DNA from: Microthrixaceae bacterium
GTDB taxonomy: Bacteria > Actinomycetota > Acidimicrobiia > Acidimicrobiales > Microtrichaceae
NCBI GenBank assembly: GCA_023957995.1
Contig: JAMLGK010000004.1
Coordinates: 124,001-188,000 of the forward strand
DNA length: 64,000 bases
Direction of reading: 5' to 3'
In this document: positions 24,469 through 33,005 of the stretch, piece after piece
Layout: each line of letters begins with the position of its first letter
How positions within the stretch are numbered: position 1 is the stretch's first letter
The notes under the pieces: model-generated
Seen by the model: the letters and a program-made list of their open reading frames with translations, nothing else
What the model was told of the DNA's origin: nothing
Database searches by the model: none
Program-made: the position numbers and the translations under genes

Positions 24469-25599
24469 ATGAGCACGACAGACGGATCGACAGCATTGAC
24501 CGCCGAGAAGTTCGCTCAGGATGCCCACAGCTGGCTGGAACAGAACGCGCAGCATGCACCACGCGACTACGGAGCGATCCTGCCGCCGGAGCTCGCCGAG
24601 GAGGGCCGTGCCTGGCAACGTCGCCTCTTCGATGCCGGGTTCGCCGGAATCGCCTGGCCCTCGGAGTACGGGGGTCGTGGCCTGTCTCCCGATCACAGCT
24701 CGGCGTGGATCACCGAGTGCGCCCTCGCCCAGGTACCACCGTTCCTGAACATGGTGGGCTGTGTGCTGACCGGCGGGGCGCTGCTCGCCTTCGGAACACC
24801 CCGCCAGCAGGAGGACCACCTCCGCCCGATCATCACGGGAGAACGGATCTGGTGCCAGCTCTTCTCCGAGCCAGATGCCGGATCGGACCTCGCGTCGCTC
24901 GCGACCAGCGCGCAGCGCGACGGTGACGACTTCGTGATCAGTGGCCAGAAGGTCTGGTGCTCCAATGGTCGCGTGGCGGACTGGGGAATTCTCATGGCGC
25001 GCACCGATGCCGAGGCGCGCCACCGCGGGATCTCGTTCTTCCTGGTCGACATGGCATCCGAGGGGATCGAGACGCGACCGTTGCGCCAGATGAACGGCGA
25101 GGCGGAGTTCGATGAGGTGTTCCTCTCGGAGGTTCGCGTTCCGGGCGGCAATCTCCTGGGTCCCGAGAACGAGGGCTGGGCGGTGGGAATGTCCGCACTC
25201 ACCAACGAGCGTGGGTACATCGGCGCCGCCGGCATCTCGCTGAAACGCCGTCTGGATTCGATGCTGGCCCTCGGCGGCTCGCTCGACCCGATCGATCGCC
25301 AGACCCTGGTGGATCTCTGGATACGCGGCACGGCGCTGTGGGCGATGGGCCGCCGCCAGGGGCCGGTCGCAACGGTGCTCGGCTCGCTCGCAAAACTCGG
25401 CACCACCGAGTTGATGTACGACTTCGCGATCTTCCGGGCCGGACTCGACGGAGCCGCCGGGCTGCTCCAGTCGGACTCCAATGCCGCACTCCTCACTGCT
25501 CCGGGCGCCCGGATCGCGGGCGGGACCTCGCAGATCCAGCGCAACATCATCGGCGAACGCCTGCTCGGCCTTCCGCGCGAACCGAAGCCCCATTCCTGA
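24469..25599 (+). CDS. Acyl-CoA dehydrogenase family protein
   Basis: 376 residues from ATG 24469, which is preceded by CGGGGGAAA. Seen: GIAWPSEYGGRGLSPDHSS at the end of the N-terminal helical domain, WCQLFSEPDAGSDLASLATSAQ in the flavin-binding middle domain, GQKVWCSNGRVADWGILMARTD, and the C-terminal ARIAGGTSQIQRNIIGERLLGLPREP. The last block is typical of the FadE subgroup used on bulky or steroid-like acyl-CoAs. It is followed by another dehydrogenase gene with its own leaderless promoter, so the pair may be separately regulated. Confidence 0.92.
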   Translation: MSTTDGSTALTAEKFAQDAHSWLEQNAQHAPRDYGAILPPELAEEGRAWQRRLFDAGFAGIAWPSEYGGRGLSPDHSSAWITECALAQVPPFLNMVGCVLTGGALLAFGTPRQQEDHLRPIITGERIWCQLFSEPDAGSDLASLATSAQRDGDDFVISGQKVWCSNGRVADWGILMARTDAEARHRGISFFLVDMASEGIETRPLRQMNGEAEFDEVFLSEVRVPGGNLLGPENEGWAVGMSALTNERGYIGAAGISLKRRLDSMLALGGSLDPIDRQTLVDLWIRGTALWAMGRRQGPVATVLGSLAKLGTTELMYDFAIFRAGLDGAAGLLQSDSNAALLTAPGARIAGGTSQIQRNIIGERLLGLPREPKPHS

Positions 25600-25620
25600 T
25601 ACCTGCACAGCGGTGGCCGT

Positions 25621-25626
25621 TAGGGT
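25621..25626 (+). promoter_or_regulatory. -10-like TAGGGT for a leaderless mRNA
   Basis: TAGGGT ends 7 nt before the ATG at 25633, and no ribosome-binding site lies between. Confidence 0.5.
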
Positions 25627-25632
25627 CGGCCC

Positions 25633-26838
25633 ATGTCCGCCAAACGCATACCCGGTGAAGTAGACCCACTCGACGTTCTGGCCATCGATTCGCTGCTGTC
25701 CGACGAGGAGCTCCTCGGACGGGACACGGTGCGCCGCTTCGTCGCCGACAAGGTGCTCCCCGAGGTGGGAGTGTGGTTCGACGAGGGACGCTTCCCCGCG
25801 GAGATGGCCAAGGAGTTCGGGGCCCTGGGGCTGCTCGGAATGCACCTGGAGGGCTATGGCTGCGCGGGGGTGTCCGCAACCCAGTACGGCCTGGCCTGCC
25901 TCGAACTGGAGGCCGGCGACTCAGGGGTACGCAGCTTCGTATCGGTACAGGGCTCGCTGGCCATGTTCCCCATCTGGGCGTTCGGCTCCGAGGAACAGAA
26001 GACCACCTGGCTTCCCGGCATGGCCGCGGGTGAGCTGATCGGGTGTTTCGGCCTCACGGAACCGGACTCGGGTTCGGATCCAGGCTCGATGCGCACCACC
26101 GCACGCCAGGACCCTTCGGGGGACTGGATCCTGGACGGCACCAAGATGTGGATCACGAACGGCTCGGTGGCCGACGTGGCGGTGGTCTGGGCGCGCACCG
26201 ACCCCGACGGGCCTGATGCCGGAAAGGTCCGGGGGTTCGTGGTTCCGACCGACACTGCCGGCTTCTCCGCTCCCGAGATCCACCGGAAGGTGTCACTGCG
26301 TGCCTCGGTGACCTCCGAGCTCGTGCTCGACTCGGTGCGGCTTCCGGCCTCGGCGGTGTTGCCCGAGGTGAGTGGCATGCGCGGGCCGCTGAGCTGCCTC
26401 AACGAGGCACGCTTCGGAATCTCCTTCGGAGCCTGTGGAGCAGCTCGGGCGTGCTACGAGGCGGCCCTGGAATACGCCGGCCAACGGGTGCAGTTCGACC
26501 GACCGATCGCCTCGTTCCAGCTGACCCAGCGAAAGCTGGTCGAGATGATGGTGGCGGTTCAGCGCGGCACGCTGGTGGCGTTGCACGTGGGCCGTATGAA
26601 GGACCTGGGAACGCTGGCCTCACCGCAGATCAGCTTTGCCAAGATGGACAACGTGCGGATGGCTCTCGAGGTGGCCCGTGAGGCCCGCTCGGTTCTCGGC
26701 GCCAACGGAATCACCACCGAGTATCCGGTGATCCGGCACATGAACAACCTCGAATCGGTCTACACCTACGAAGGCACCAACGAGGTGCACACCCTCATAC
26801 TCGGCAATGCGATAACGGGGATTCCCGCATTCGGGTAG
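25633..26838 (+). CDS. Acyl-CoA dehydrogenase, glutaryl-CoA dehydrogenase-like
   Basis: 401 residues, the usual length for glutaryl-CoA dehydrogenases, which oxidise and decarboxylate glutaryl-CoA to crotonyl-CoA in lysine, tryptophan and aromatic breakdown. Seen: SGVRSFVSVQGSLAMFPIWAFGSEEQK, CFGLTEPDSGSDPGSMRTTA, KMWITNGSVADVAVVWA, RVQFDRPIASFQLTQRKLVEMM, and YTYEGTNEVHTLILG, where the Glu of YEGTNE is the catalytic base. The Arg that binds the glutaryl carboxylate cannot be placed without alignment, so the substrate call is likely but not certain. Confidence 0.9.
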   Translation: MSAKRIPGEVDPLDVLAIDSLLSDEELLGRDTVRRFVADKVLPEVGVWFDEGRFPAEMAKEFGALGLLGMHLEGYGCAGVSATQYGLACLELEAGDSGVRSFVSVQGSLAMFPIWAFGSEEQKTTWLPGMAAGELIGCFGLTEPDSGSDPGSMRTTARQDPSGDWILDGTKMWITNGSVADVAVVWARTDPDGPDAGKVRGFVVPTDTAGFSAPEIHRKVSLRASVTSELVLDSVRLPASAVLPEVSGMRGPLSCLNEARFGISFGACGAARACYEAALEYAGQRVQFDRPIASFQLTQRKLVEMMVAVQRGTLVALHVGRMKDLGTLASPQISFAKMDNVRMALEVAREARSVLGANGITTEYPVIRHMNNLESVYTYEGTNEVHTLILGNAITGIPAFG

Positions 26839-26857
26839 CCGCCTGATCCTGCAGCGA

Positions 26858-26873
26858 TCCCGGCTGCCCGGGA
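26858..26873 (+). terminator. Short GC-rich hairpin after the glutaryl-CoA dehydrogenase-like gene
   Basis: TCCCGG and CCGGGA form a 6-bp stem around CTGC, 20 bp after the stop. No U-tract follows, so it is a weak terminator candidate. Confidence 0.3.
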
Positions 26874-26880
26874 CGAGCCC

Positions 26881-26903
26881 GTGTCACACCCCTGTCCGAT
26901 GCT
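26881..26903 (+). promoter_or_regulatory. GTGTCACAC-N8-GATGCT promoter box of rmuC
   Basis: GTGTCACAC at 26881-26889 is separated by 8 nt from GATGCT at 26898-26903. The same arrangement precedes the RecB-like nuclease gene and the ORF at 44819. It has the layout of the mycobacterial LexA-independent DNA-damage promoter (TTGTCRGTG, 8 nt, TANNNT, from memory). Confidence 0.5.
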
Positions 26904-26942
26904 CTCCGGAGCCGCAAACACGACTTCTCCCGGAGACCGGAC

Positions 26943-28178
26943 ATGGACCCATCACCTCTGCTCCTGCTGGCGACAACGGCGCTCAGCGTTCTCGCCGCCC
27001 TCCTGTTGGGAGCCGGGCTCCTCAGGTGGCGGCACCGGGCGCTGCAGTCCGAACGGACCCTGCTCGCCCAGCTCGATGAGGCCAAGCGGGCCCGCAGGAA
27101 CGAGGACCAACTCCTCGAAGCCGTGAAGAGCCTCACCTCGGAGTCCTTCCGGGAACACTCCAGGGAGTTCCTCGAGCTGGCCTCCGACAAGCACAACCAG
27201 ATCGAATCGTCGGCGATGGCTCGCTGGGACAGTCAGGGCCAGCTGCTCGCGAACAAGCTCGACGAGTACTCCCAACGGCTCGCAGAGCTCGAAAAGGCGC
27301 GCCGGAGCGATGCCGGAAGCCTTCAACAGGCGATCGAGACGCTCAGCCGCCAGAGCCACGCCGTGCGGAGCGAGGCAGCCAACCTGGCTGGGGCACTGCG
27401 CGACAACAAGGTCCGCGGTCTGTGGGGTGAGATGCAGCTACGCCGAGTGCTCGAGGTGTCCGGCATGACCGCGCACGTCGACTTCGTGGAGCAGTTGGCG
27501 GTGAGCGACTCGAGCCGCTCCGCCCGCCCCGACGTGGTGGTGAGCCTGCCCAATGGCAGATCGGTGGTGGTCGATGCCAAGGCTCCCCTGGCGGAGTTCC
27601 TGAAGGCTTCCGACCAGAGCGATCCCGCGCTCCGCTCGGCCCACACCACTGCACACGCGAATGCCCTCGCTGCACACGTGAAGGCACTCAGCAAACGCAG
27701 CTACACCGAACTGGTCGACGGATGCGTCGATTTCGTGGTGCTCTTCGTGCCAGGCGACGCGTTTCTCACCGCCGCACTCGACGCCCGACCCGAGCTCCTC
27801 GAGGAGGCCTTCGCCAGAGACGTGGTGCTGGCCTCACCATCGACGCTTCTGGCGTTCCTGCGCGGCGTGGCCGCCGGTTGGCAGGAACGCCAGATCACCG
27901 AACAGAGCCAGGAGATCGCTGCGGTCGGACGTGAACTGCACGAGAGACTGGCGGTGTTCCTGGAGCACTTCAGCGCCGTGGGTGGCTCCCTCGACAAGGC
28001 GGTCACCAACTACAACCAGGCCCTTGGCTCGATGGAGTCACGCCTTCTCGTCAGCGCGAGGCGACTCGAACAGCTCGGGGCCACCTCCGGCAGGGCACTC
28101 CCCGATGCGCCGCTCCTGGAGGATCTCGTGAGACGCTCCGACGCGCTGGCGGCCGACGACCCGAACCGGGCCGCCTGA
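26943..28178 (+). CDS. rmuC: DNA recombination protein RmuC
   Basis: RmuC limits recombination at inverted repeats and has a restriction-endonuclease-like core. 411 residues. An N-terminal transmembrane anchor (about 5-25) is followed by a long coiled coil (about 30-150) and the conserved core with NKVRGLWGEMQLRRVLEVSGM, RPDVVVSLPNGRSVVVDAKAPLAEFL and DFVVLFVPGDAFL. The D-x-K of VVDAKAPL fits the PD-(D/E)XK-type active site. The leader of about 30 nt carries CGGAGA before the ATG. The upstream promoter box is shared with two other genes, suggesting induction by DNA damage (inference). Confidence 0.95.
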   Translation: MDPSPLLLLATTALSVLAALLLGAGLLRWRHRALQSERTLLAQLDEAKRARRNEDQLLEAVKSLTSESFREHSREFLELASDKHNQIESSAMARWDSQGQLLANKLDEYSQRLAELEKARRSDAGSLQQAIETLSRQSHAVRSEAANLAGALRDNKVRGLWGEMQLRRVLEVSGMTAHVDFVEQLAVSDSSRSARPDVVVSLPNGRSVVVDAKAPLAEFLKASDQSDPALRSAHTTAHANALAAHVKALSKRSYTELVDGCVDFVVLFVPGDAFLTAALDARPELLEEAFARDVVLASPSTLLAFLRGVAAGWQERQITEQSQEIAAVGRELHERLAVFLEHFSAVGGSLDKAVTNYNQALGSMESRLLVSARRLEQLGATSGRALPDAPLLEDLVRRSDALAADDPNRAA

Positions 28179-28270
28179 CCCGTCGCATTGCTCAAGGCAT
28201 CGCCGGACGAGCCGATACAGATCAGGTGCTGCGTTCTTCCTCGGCCGAGACCGAGCTAAGCGAGAAGGTG

Positions 28271-28639
28271 ATGACGGTCCCTGATGGGTTCGTCGTTCGA
28301 CGCAGCGGTGGACACTGGGCGATCGCAGGCCCCACCGGGCTGTTCCTGGTCGCCAGGGAGCGCGACTCGATCGAACACTCCACCGAGCACGCGGTCATGG
28401 CGGCGCACCGTCTCCGCGCCAGATTGGCCGAACGGCTCGACATCGTGCCCTTCGTGGATCCCGTCGTGGTCTCGGTGAGTTCCGCCAATGACAACCACGA
28501 CTGTGCTGTGGTTGAACCGGAACTGCTCGAGTCGTTCCTGGCGGACGGACCCCGGGTGATCTCAGAGGGCGAACTGCAACTGATCCGCCACCACCTCCCC
28601 GCAGTTGTGACCCTCATCGAGGCCGACGGCGGGTTCTGA
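28271..28639 (+). CDS. Small hypothetical protein
   Basis: 122 residues from ATG 28271; a GTG start at 28226 adds 15 residues. Not recognised. The middle region GGHWAIAGPTGLFLVARERD looks like two beta strands, followed by a helix rich in Arg and Ala (VMAAHRLRARLAERL) and a VPFVDPVVVSVSS strand. It has no signal peptide or membrane helix. It lies between rmuC and an alpha/beta hydrolase, all on the plus strand, 92 bp after rmuC. The strand-helix-strand pattern with a D near VDPVVV faintly recalls nuclease-related domains, but the catalytic residues are not evident. Confidence 0.6.
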   Translation: MTVPDGFVVRRSGGHWAIAGPTGLFLVARERDSIEHSTEHAVMAAHRLRARLAERLDIVPFVDPVVVSVSSANDNHDCAVVEPELLESFLADGPRVISEGELQLIRHHLPAVVTLIEADGGF

Positions 28640-28670
28640 ACCCACTCTGCGGCCGTGGCAGGCTGCCGAA

Positions 28671-29570
28671 GTGACAGACCGACGACAGCCACAGCAACCG
28701 GCGGAGATGCCCGACCCACCCGTCATGGCGGAGCCGTTGAGGGTCGATTCGACCGATGGTGTCTCGATCGCGTCCTACCTCATGAGCGCGCCGGGGGCCC
28801 GGCAGCCCGAGTTGTTGTTGGCTCACGCCAACGGATTCTGCGCGGCGGTGTTCGCTCCTCTCGTGCGGGAGCTGTCCGGGTTCAAATGCGTCGGATTCGA
28901 CGCCCGCGCCCACGGTCGCTCCGGCGGTTCCTCCGGTGAGATGGCATGGGAACGCCACCGGGACGACCTGCTGGCGGTGAACGACGCCTACGGCCTGGCC
29001 GGTTCGATCGGAGTGGGGCACTCGATGGGTGGGGCCGCGCTCCTGCTGGCCGAGCAGCTCCGCCCGGGCACCTTCTCCGCCCTCTGGCTGTTCGAACCCA
29101 TCGTGTTTCCGCCCAGCGGCACCGCCCCCGACGGCGAGAACGTCCTCGAAGCAGGGGCCAGACGTCGGCGGGACACCTTCGACTCCCCTCGGGCGGCCTA
29201 CGCCAACTACGCATCCAAGCCTCCGTTGAACCAACTCTGCCCGGAGTCGCTGTCGGCATATGTGCACCATGGGTTCGATGAGCTCGACGATGGTCGGATC
29301 ACCCTGGCCTGCAGACCCGACGACGAGGCTGCCGGGTACCGAATGGGGGCGCGGCACCACGCGTGGGACGCGCTGGGGACAGTGCGGTGTCCGGTGCTGA
29401 TCGTGCGCGGCCGACACGACGTGCCCGGGCCGGCCACGGTGGCCCCCATGATCGCTGACCGACTTCCCGCGGGTCACCTCGAGGACCACGGGGATCTGGG
29501 CCACTTCGGACCGCTGGAGGATCCGTTGGCGATGGCCCGGTCGATCCGGTCCTTCCACGACCCCACCTGA
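28671..29570 (+). CDS. Alpha/beta hydrolase
   Basis: 299 residues starting at GTG 28671. Seen: HANGF oxyanion-hole segment (about 44-48), the nucleophile elbow GHSMGG (about 106-111), the acid-bearing VRGRHDVPGP, and the catalytic His in DLGHFGPLEDP. The family includes esterases, epoxide hydrolases and haloperoxidases; nothing in the sequence fixes the substrate. A CAGGCT hexamer ends 7 nt before the start and no ribosome-binding site is visible. The adjacent downstream gene has an independent promoter. Confidence 0.88.
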   Translation: MTDRRQPQQPAEMPDPPVMAEPLRVDSTDGVSIASYLMSAPGARQPELLLAHANGFCAAVFAPLVRELSGFKCVGFDARAHGRSGGSSGEMAWERHRDDLLAVNDAYGLAGSIGVGHSMGGAALLLAEQLRPGTFSALWLFEPIVFPPSGTAPDGENVLEAGARRRRDTFDSPRAAYANYASKPPLNQLCPESLSAYVHHGFDELDDGRITLACRPDDEAAGYRMGARHHAWDALGTVRCPVLIVRGRHDVPGPATVAPMIADRLPAGHLEDHGDLGHFGPLEDPLAMARSIRSFHDPT

Positions 29571-29623
29571 GTGCACCGCGGCGAAGCCGGAGGGGGCGTA
29601 CGAAGCAGCGCTCTGTCCGCCCG

Positions 29624-29646
29624 GTGTCACACCTGACACCTACCAT
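29624..29646 (+). promoter_or_regulatory. GTGTCACAC-N8-TACCAT leaderless promoter of the RecB-like nuclease
   Basis: GTGTCACAC at 29624-29632, 8 nt, then TACCAT at 29641-29646. The ATG at 29653 is 7 nt later, so the mRNA should be leaderless. It is the best of the three copies of this composite site, with a full TANNNT -10. Confidence 0.55.
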
Positions 29647-29652
29647 GACCTC

Positions 29653-30537
29653 ATGGCGCTACCCCTGCCCAGTTCGTTGTCACCGTCGAAGGTGTCCGCT
29701 TTCAAGAACTGCGCGCTCGCCTTCCGGTTCTCGGCGATCGATCGACTTCCGGAACCTCCCTCCGAACCCGCCATGAAGGGCACGACCGTCCACCGGGCCC
29801 TCGAACTGTTGCTCGCCGACGCCCCGGATCAACGCACACCGGATCGCGGCGCGGCGCACCTGCAGACAGCGCTGGATGAGATGCGTTCCACACCGGAGTG
29901 GGAAGAGCTGGCTCCCGAGGAGAGCACCGCTGAACGCTTCGCAGCCGACACCGCCACCATGCTCGAGCGGTACTTCGCCATCGAGGATCCCCGTCGGATC
30001 GAGCCTGTCGGCCTCGAGCTGATGCTCGAATCCGAGATAGGTGGAGTGACCGTGCGGGGCATCATCGACCGCCTCGAACGAGACCCCGACGGTTCGCTGG
30101 TGGTCACCGACTACAAGACCGGTCGCACCCCGATGCAGACCCAGGAACAGTCACGTCTCGGCGGAGTCCACTTCTATGCGTTTCTCTGCAACGAGCACTT
30201 CGGCGAGATCCCGTCGCGCATCCAGCTGATGTACCTGGGCTCCGAACCGCAGATCATCTCCACCACACCCACCGAACAGTCGGTCCGGGGGCTGCGCACG
30301 AGGGTGGGAGCCATCTGGTCAGCGGTGGAACGCGCCTGTGAGCACGACGACTTCCGCCCCAAGCGTTCAGCTCTCTGCAAGTGGTGCTCCTACCAACAGT
30401 TCTGTCCCGCCTTCGGCGGCGATCCCGCAGAAGCGCGGGCCCTCTCCCTCCAGCTCCAGGCCCAGGGCCCCCAGCTCGATCTCGACATCCCACCGCTGCA
30501 CGCCGACAACCCCGAGCTGCAACCGGACGGCCGTTGA
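29653..30537 (+). CDS. RecB-family PD-(D/E)XK nuclease with Fe-S cluster cysteines
   Basis: Stand-alone nuclease of the RecB/AddB/Cas4-like superfamily, 294 residues. Seen: the QhXXY-preceding KGTTVHRALE with His47, Asp139 in RGIIDRLE, and Asp153-x-Lys155 in VVTDYKTG, which form the catalytic set. Cys20 together with Cys242, Cys245 and Cys251 (LCKWCSYQQFC) match the four-cysteine 4Fe-4S staple of AddB and Cas4. Such proteins in Actinobacteria act in end resection or repair, but this subgroup is not well characterised. The stop overlaps the TTG start of the PAP2 gene. The promoter is the shared GTGTCACAC type. Confidence 0.92.
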   Translation: MALPLPSSLSPSKVSAFKNCALAFRFSAIDRLPEPPSEPAMKGTTVHRALELLLADAPDQRTPDRGAAHLQTALDEMRSTPEWEELAPEESTAERFAADTATMLERYFAIEDPRRIEPVGLELMLESEIGGVTVRGIIDRLERDPDGSLVVTDYKTGRTPMQTQEQSRLGGVHFYAFLCNEHFGEIPSRIQLMYLGSEPQIISTTPTEQSVRGLRTRVGAIWSAVERACEHDDFRPKRSALCKWCSYQQFCPAFGGDPAEARALSLQLQAQGPQLDLDIPPLHADNPELQPDGR

Positions 30538-31085
30538 GTTCCAGAGCCCGTTCGATACCCACGGCGGTGGCCGCATTCGACCGATGGGCCGAGTCCCGGC
30601 TCTCGTCGGCACGGGGAATCGACGCCGTGGACCGGGTCGCCTACGGGCTGTCCCAGGCCGCCAATCACTCGCTGCTGTGGCACGGGATCAACGCCGCGGA
30701 TTCGCTCGGAGCGTTGCTCCGAGGTGACCGCACCAGGGCCGCCCGGGCGCTGCGCCGCAGCACCGTGCTGGGCTTCGAGCAGGCTCTCGTGAACGGCCCG
30801 GTCAAGTCGGGCATCCTCCGCGAGCGCCCGGTACCCCTCGCCGAGCATCCGCACCGGTTGCGCTCACCTTCCACCACCAGCTTTCCGAGTGGCCATGCCA
30901 CCGCCGGCGCCTGCGCAGCGGTCCTCGGTTCGGCAGACACGGGCCACCGGTGGGCCTGGTGGACCCTCGCCGGATTGGTGGGATGGAGCCGGATCCACGT
31001 GGGCCTTCACCACCCGAGCGATGTGCTGGGGGGCTGGCTCATCGGCACCGGCCTTGCCCGTACCGCCCAGCGCATCTGGCCCTGA
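30534..31085 (+). CDS. PAP2 family phosphatase
   Basis: 183 residues beginning with TTG at 30534, whose last bases overlap the nuclease stop (TTGA). Seen: the three acid-phosphatase motifs KSGILRERP, PSGH and SRIHVGLHHPSD. It has hydrophobic segments on both sides, making a small integral membrane enzyme that dephosphorylates lipid phosphates such as phosphatidate or undecaprenyl pyrophosphate. An N-terminal amphipathic region (AVAAFDRWAESRL) precedes the first motif. Translational coupling to a DNA nuclease is unusual; the link may only be economy of space. Given the two WS/DGAT genes, a triacylglycerol-pathway role is possible. Confidence 0.85.
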   Translation: MSSRARSIPTAVAAFDRWAESRLSSARGIDAVDRVAYGLSQAANHSLLWHGINAADSLGALLRGDRTRAARALRRSTVLGFEQALVNGPVKSGILRERPVPLAEHPHRLRSPSTTSFPSGHATAGACAAVLGSADTGHRWAWWTLAGLVGWSRIHVGLHHPSDVLGGWLIGTGLARTAQRIWP

Positions 31086-31170
31086 CGGGCCACAGCAGCG
31101 CGGGCATGCGCCGACAGCCGGACCGACCGGAGTGTGCCACAGCACTCCACGGCCGCCCGAAGCACGCCGG

Positions 31171-31176
31171 TAACCT
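31171..31176 (+). promoter_or_regulatory. -10-like TAACCT for a leaderless mRNA
   Basis: TAACCT ends 7 nt before the ATG at 31183. Confidence 0.5.
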
Positions 31177-31182
31177 GCTCGA

Positions 31183-32628
31183 ATGAGCAACGAGGCCGCG
31201 GTGCCCGACCACATGAGCGACTTCGAGGCTCTCATGTGGACCCTCGAGAAGAGCCCCGCCCTGTCCAACACGTTCTCCAACGTCACCGTTCTCGACAGAC
31301 CCCCGGACCGCCACCACCTCATCGCCAAGATGCAGGGAGCAATCCGCAAGGTTCCGCGTCTCCACCAGAGGCCGGTCGAGGCTGCGGGCCGCCTGGCCAA
31401 CCCCACATGGGTCCACGACGCCGACTTCGATCTGGCCCACCACCTCAGGTGGGTCAACCTCGGTGGCGGTGCCGACGAGCGCGAGCTCTACGACTACGTG
31501 GCCGTGCTGGCTGCCCAACCGTTCGACCGGGAGAGGCCGTTGTGGGACTTCACCGTGGTCGAAGGGCTGCGCGACGGCACTGCGGCGATGGTGCAGCGCA
31601 TGCACCACACGATCACAGATGGTGAGGGAGGAATCCGGCTGTCGGTGGCCTTCCTCGATCTGGAACGCACGCCGCCTCCCCCGCCGAACACCAGAACTGA
31701 CGAAGAACCCCTCGGGGTCTCCGGGGCCGACGCCACCCTGGGTGCCGGAGAATCCGACGAGGAAGCAGAGTCCGCGGGGGCCATCGGTGAGTTCGTCGCG
31801 TCGGTGGGTGACTCGGTACGCCGCAGAGGTGGCCAGGTCGTCGACGCCATCGGTGCCGCCGGAACACTGCTGCGCAATCCGGGAGATGCGGCCGAGATGG
31901 CCCGCTCCACCGGGCGTCAGGTCCAGGTGATGTCGCGCTGTTCGCCTCTCTGGACGGATCGGTCCCTCGATCGTTGGTTCGGTACCACCTCGTTGGATCT
32001 CGAGGCCGTGAAGACCGCGGCGCGCTCGATGGGCGGCACCGTGAACGACTTCTTCGTCGCCGGCGCGAGCCACGCTGCGGCACAGATCCATGACCGCCAC
32101 GGAACTCCGGTGCCCGAACTGCGCATGTCGATGCCGGTGAGCATCCGCGAATCGAGGCCGGAAGGTCGCGGAGACCCGATGGCTGGCGGGAACGCTTTCG
32201 CTCCGGCCCAGGTGATGGTTCCAACAGATCTGGGCACCCCGCTGACCGAGCGGTTCCAGCAGATCCACGACCGACTCGGGGCGACCCGCAGCGAAAAGGC
32301 GCTCAATGCCCTCGGCGGAGCAGCCGCGGTGATCAACCTCTTGCCCACCGCGGCTCTCCTCGCGACAGGCGAACGCGCCACCGCAGGGATCGACTTCGTC
32401 TGCAGCAACGTGAGGGCAGCGCCGTTCGACCTCTACATGGGCGGCGCCCTGCTCGAGGCCAACTACCCCGTGGGTCCACTGGCGGGAACGGCTTTCAACC
32501 TCACCACCATGAGCTACCGGGGCACCCTGTGGCTGGGGCTGCACGTGGACACCGGCGCGGTGGACCAACCCGAAGAGCTGCTCTCAGAACTGGAGTCCGC
32601 CTACGTGGCGCTGTTCGCCGCAGCGTGA
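31183..32628 (+). CDS. Wax ester synthase/diacylglycerol acyltransferase (WS/DGAT), second copy
   Basis: 481 residues. Catalytic HHTITDG at 141-147; the C-terminal part has NDFFVAGASHAAAQIHDRHG, MSMPVSIRE and the GPLAGTAFNLTTMSYRG block typical of the family. A charged, Glu/Asp-rich insertion (about 165-205) follows the catalytic motif and is absent in the copy at 3361-4824. It follows the PAP2 gene, whose product could dephosphorylate phosphatidate to the diacylglycerol this enzyme uses; that would join the two in triacylglycerol synthesis (inference). Confidence 0.92.
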   Translation: MSNEAAVPDHMSDFEALMWTLEKSPALSNTFSNVTVLDRPPDRHHLIAKMQGAIRKVPRLHQRPVEAAGRLANPTWVHDADFDLAHHLRWVNLGGGADERELYDYVAVLAAQPFDRERPLWDFTVVEGLRDGTAAMVQRMHHTITDGEGGIRLSVAFLDLERTPPPPPNTRTDEEPLGVSGADATLGAGESDEEAESAGAIGEFVASVGDSVRRRGGQVVDAIGAAGTLLRNPGDAAEMARSTGRQVQVMSRCSPLWTDRSLDRWFGTTSLDLEAVKTAARSMGGTVNDFFVAGASHAAAQIHDRHGTPVPELRMSMPVSIRESRPEGRGDPMAGGNAFAPAQVMVPTDLGTPLTERFQQIHDRLGATRSEKALNALGGAAAVINLLPTAALLATGERATAGIDFVCSNVRAAPFDLYMGGALLEANYPVGPLAGTAFNLTTMSYRGTLWLGLHVDTGAVDQPEELLSELESAYVALFAAA

Positions 32629-32705
32629 AACCACGGCGTGAAACCGGGGCGCCGACGCACCGGTTCCTGCTGAGGGAGCCCTGAGGCCGCAACCGAGATG
32701 GAAAC

Positions 32706-32891
32706 TCAGTTGGCGGAGACCTCGGGATCGAGACGAGCCAGCACCGTGCGAACATCGAGGAGCAGGTCTGCGACCTCGGAGGTGGACACCAGCTGTCGCT
32801 CGGAGATATCGCCCAGTCCACGATCGATCAGCGACATGGCCTGACGGATCGAATCATCATCCTGGAACTCGATTTCCTGAACTTCGGTCAT
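32706..32891 (-). CDS. Small acidic protein, function unknown
   Basis: 61 residues from ATG 32889-32891, preceded by AGGGAG at a 7-nt spacing. No homolog recognised. It is acidic at the N-terminus (MTEVQEIEFQDDDS) and then forms two likely amphipathic helices (SIRQAMSLIDRGLGDI; TSEVADLLLDVRTVLARL). A strong ribosome-binding site and codon use like its neighbours support a real gene. It is convergent with the WS/DGAT gene and divergent from the LLM gene with about 114 bp between starts. The size and helix pattern suit an adaptor or regulator of a partner protein (inference). Confidence 0.7.
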   Translation of the reverse strand: MTEVQEIEFQDDDSIRQAMSLIDRGLGDISERQLVSTSEVADLLLDVRTVLARLDPEVSAN

Positions 32892-32993
32892 GTTGTGCTC
32901 CCTATGGTTCCCAGGCACGCTCATGTCTGAATCACACAAGGGTACCGTGCCGGCGGGACGTCCACTGGTCGGGTTTCGCGGAATCTCCCCGGG

Positions 32994-32999
32994 TAGCGT
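32994..32999 (+). promoter_or_regulatory. -10-like TAGCGT for a leaderless mRNA
   Basis: TAGCGT ends 7 nt before the ATG at 33006, the first gene of a three-gene overlapping operon. Confidence 0.5.
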
Positions 33000-33005
33000 C
33001 TGGAA

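Noticed and set aside
26881..26889. GTGTCACAC read as a palindromic repressor site
   Set aside because: It is only a partial palindrome, and its fixed 8-nt distance to the -10 fits an activator or sigma-type promoter element better; left as a promoter finding.
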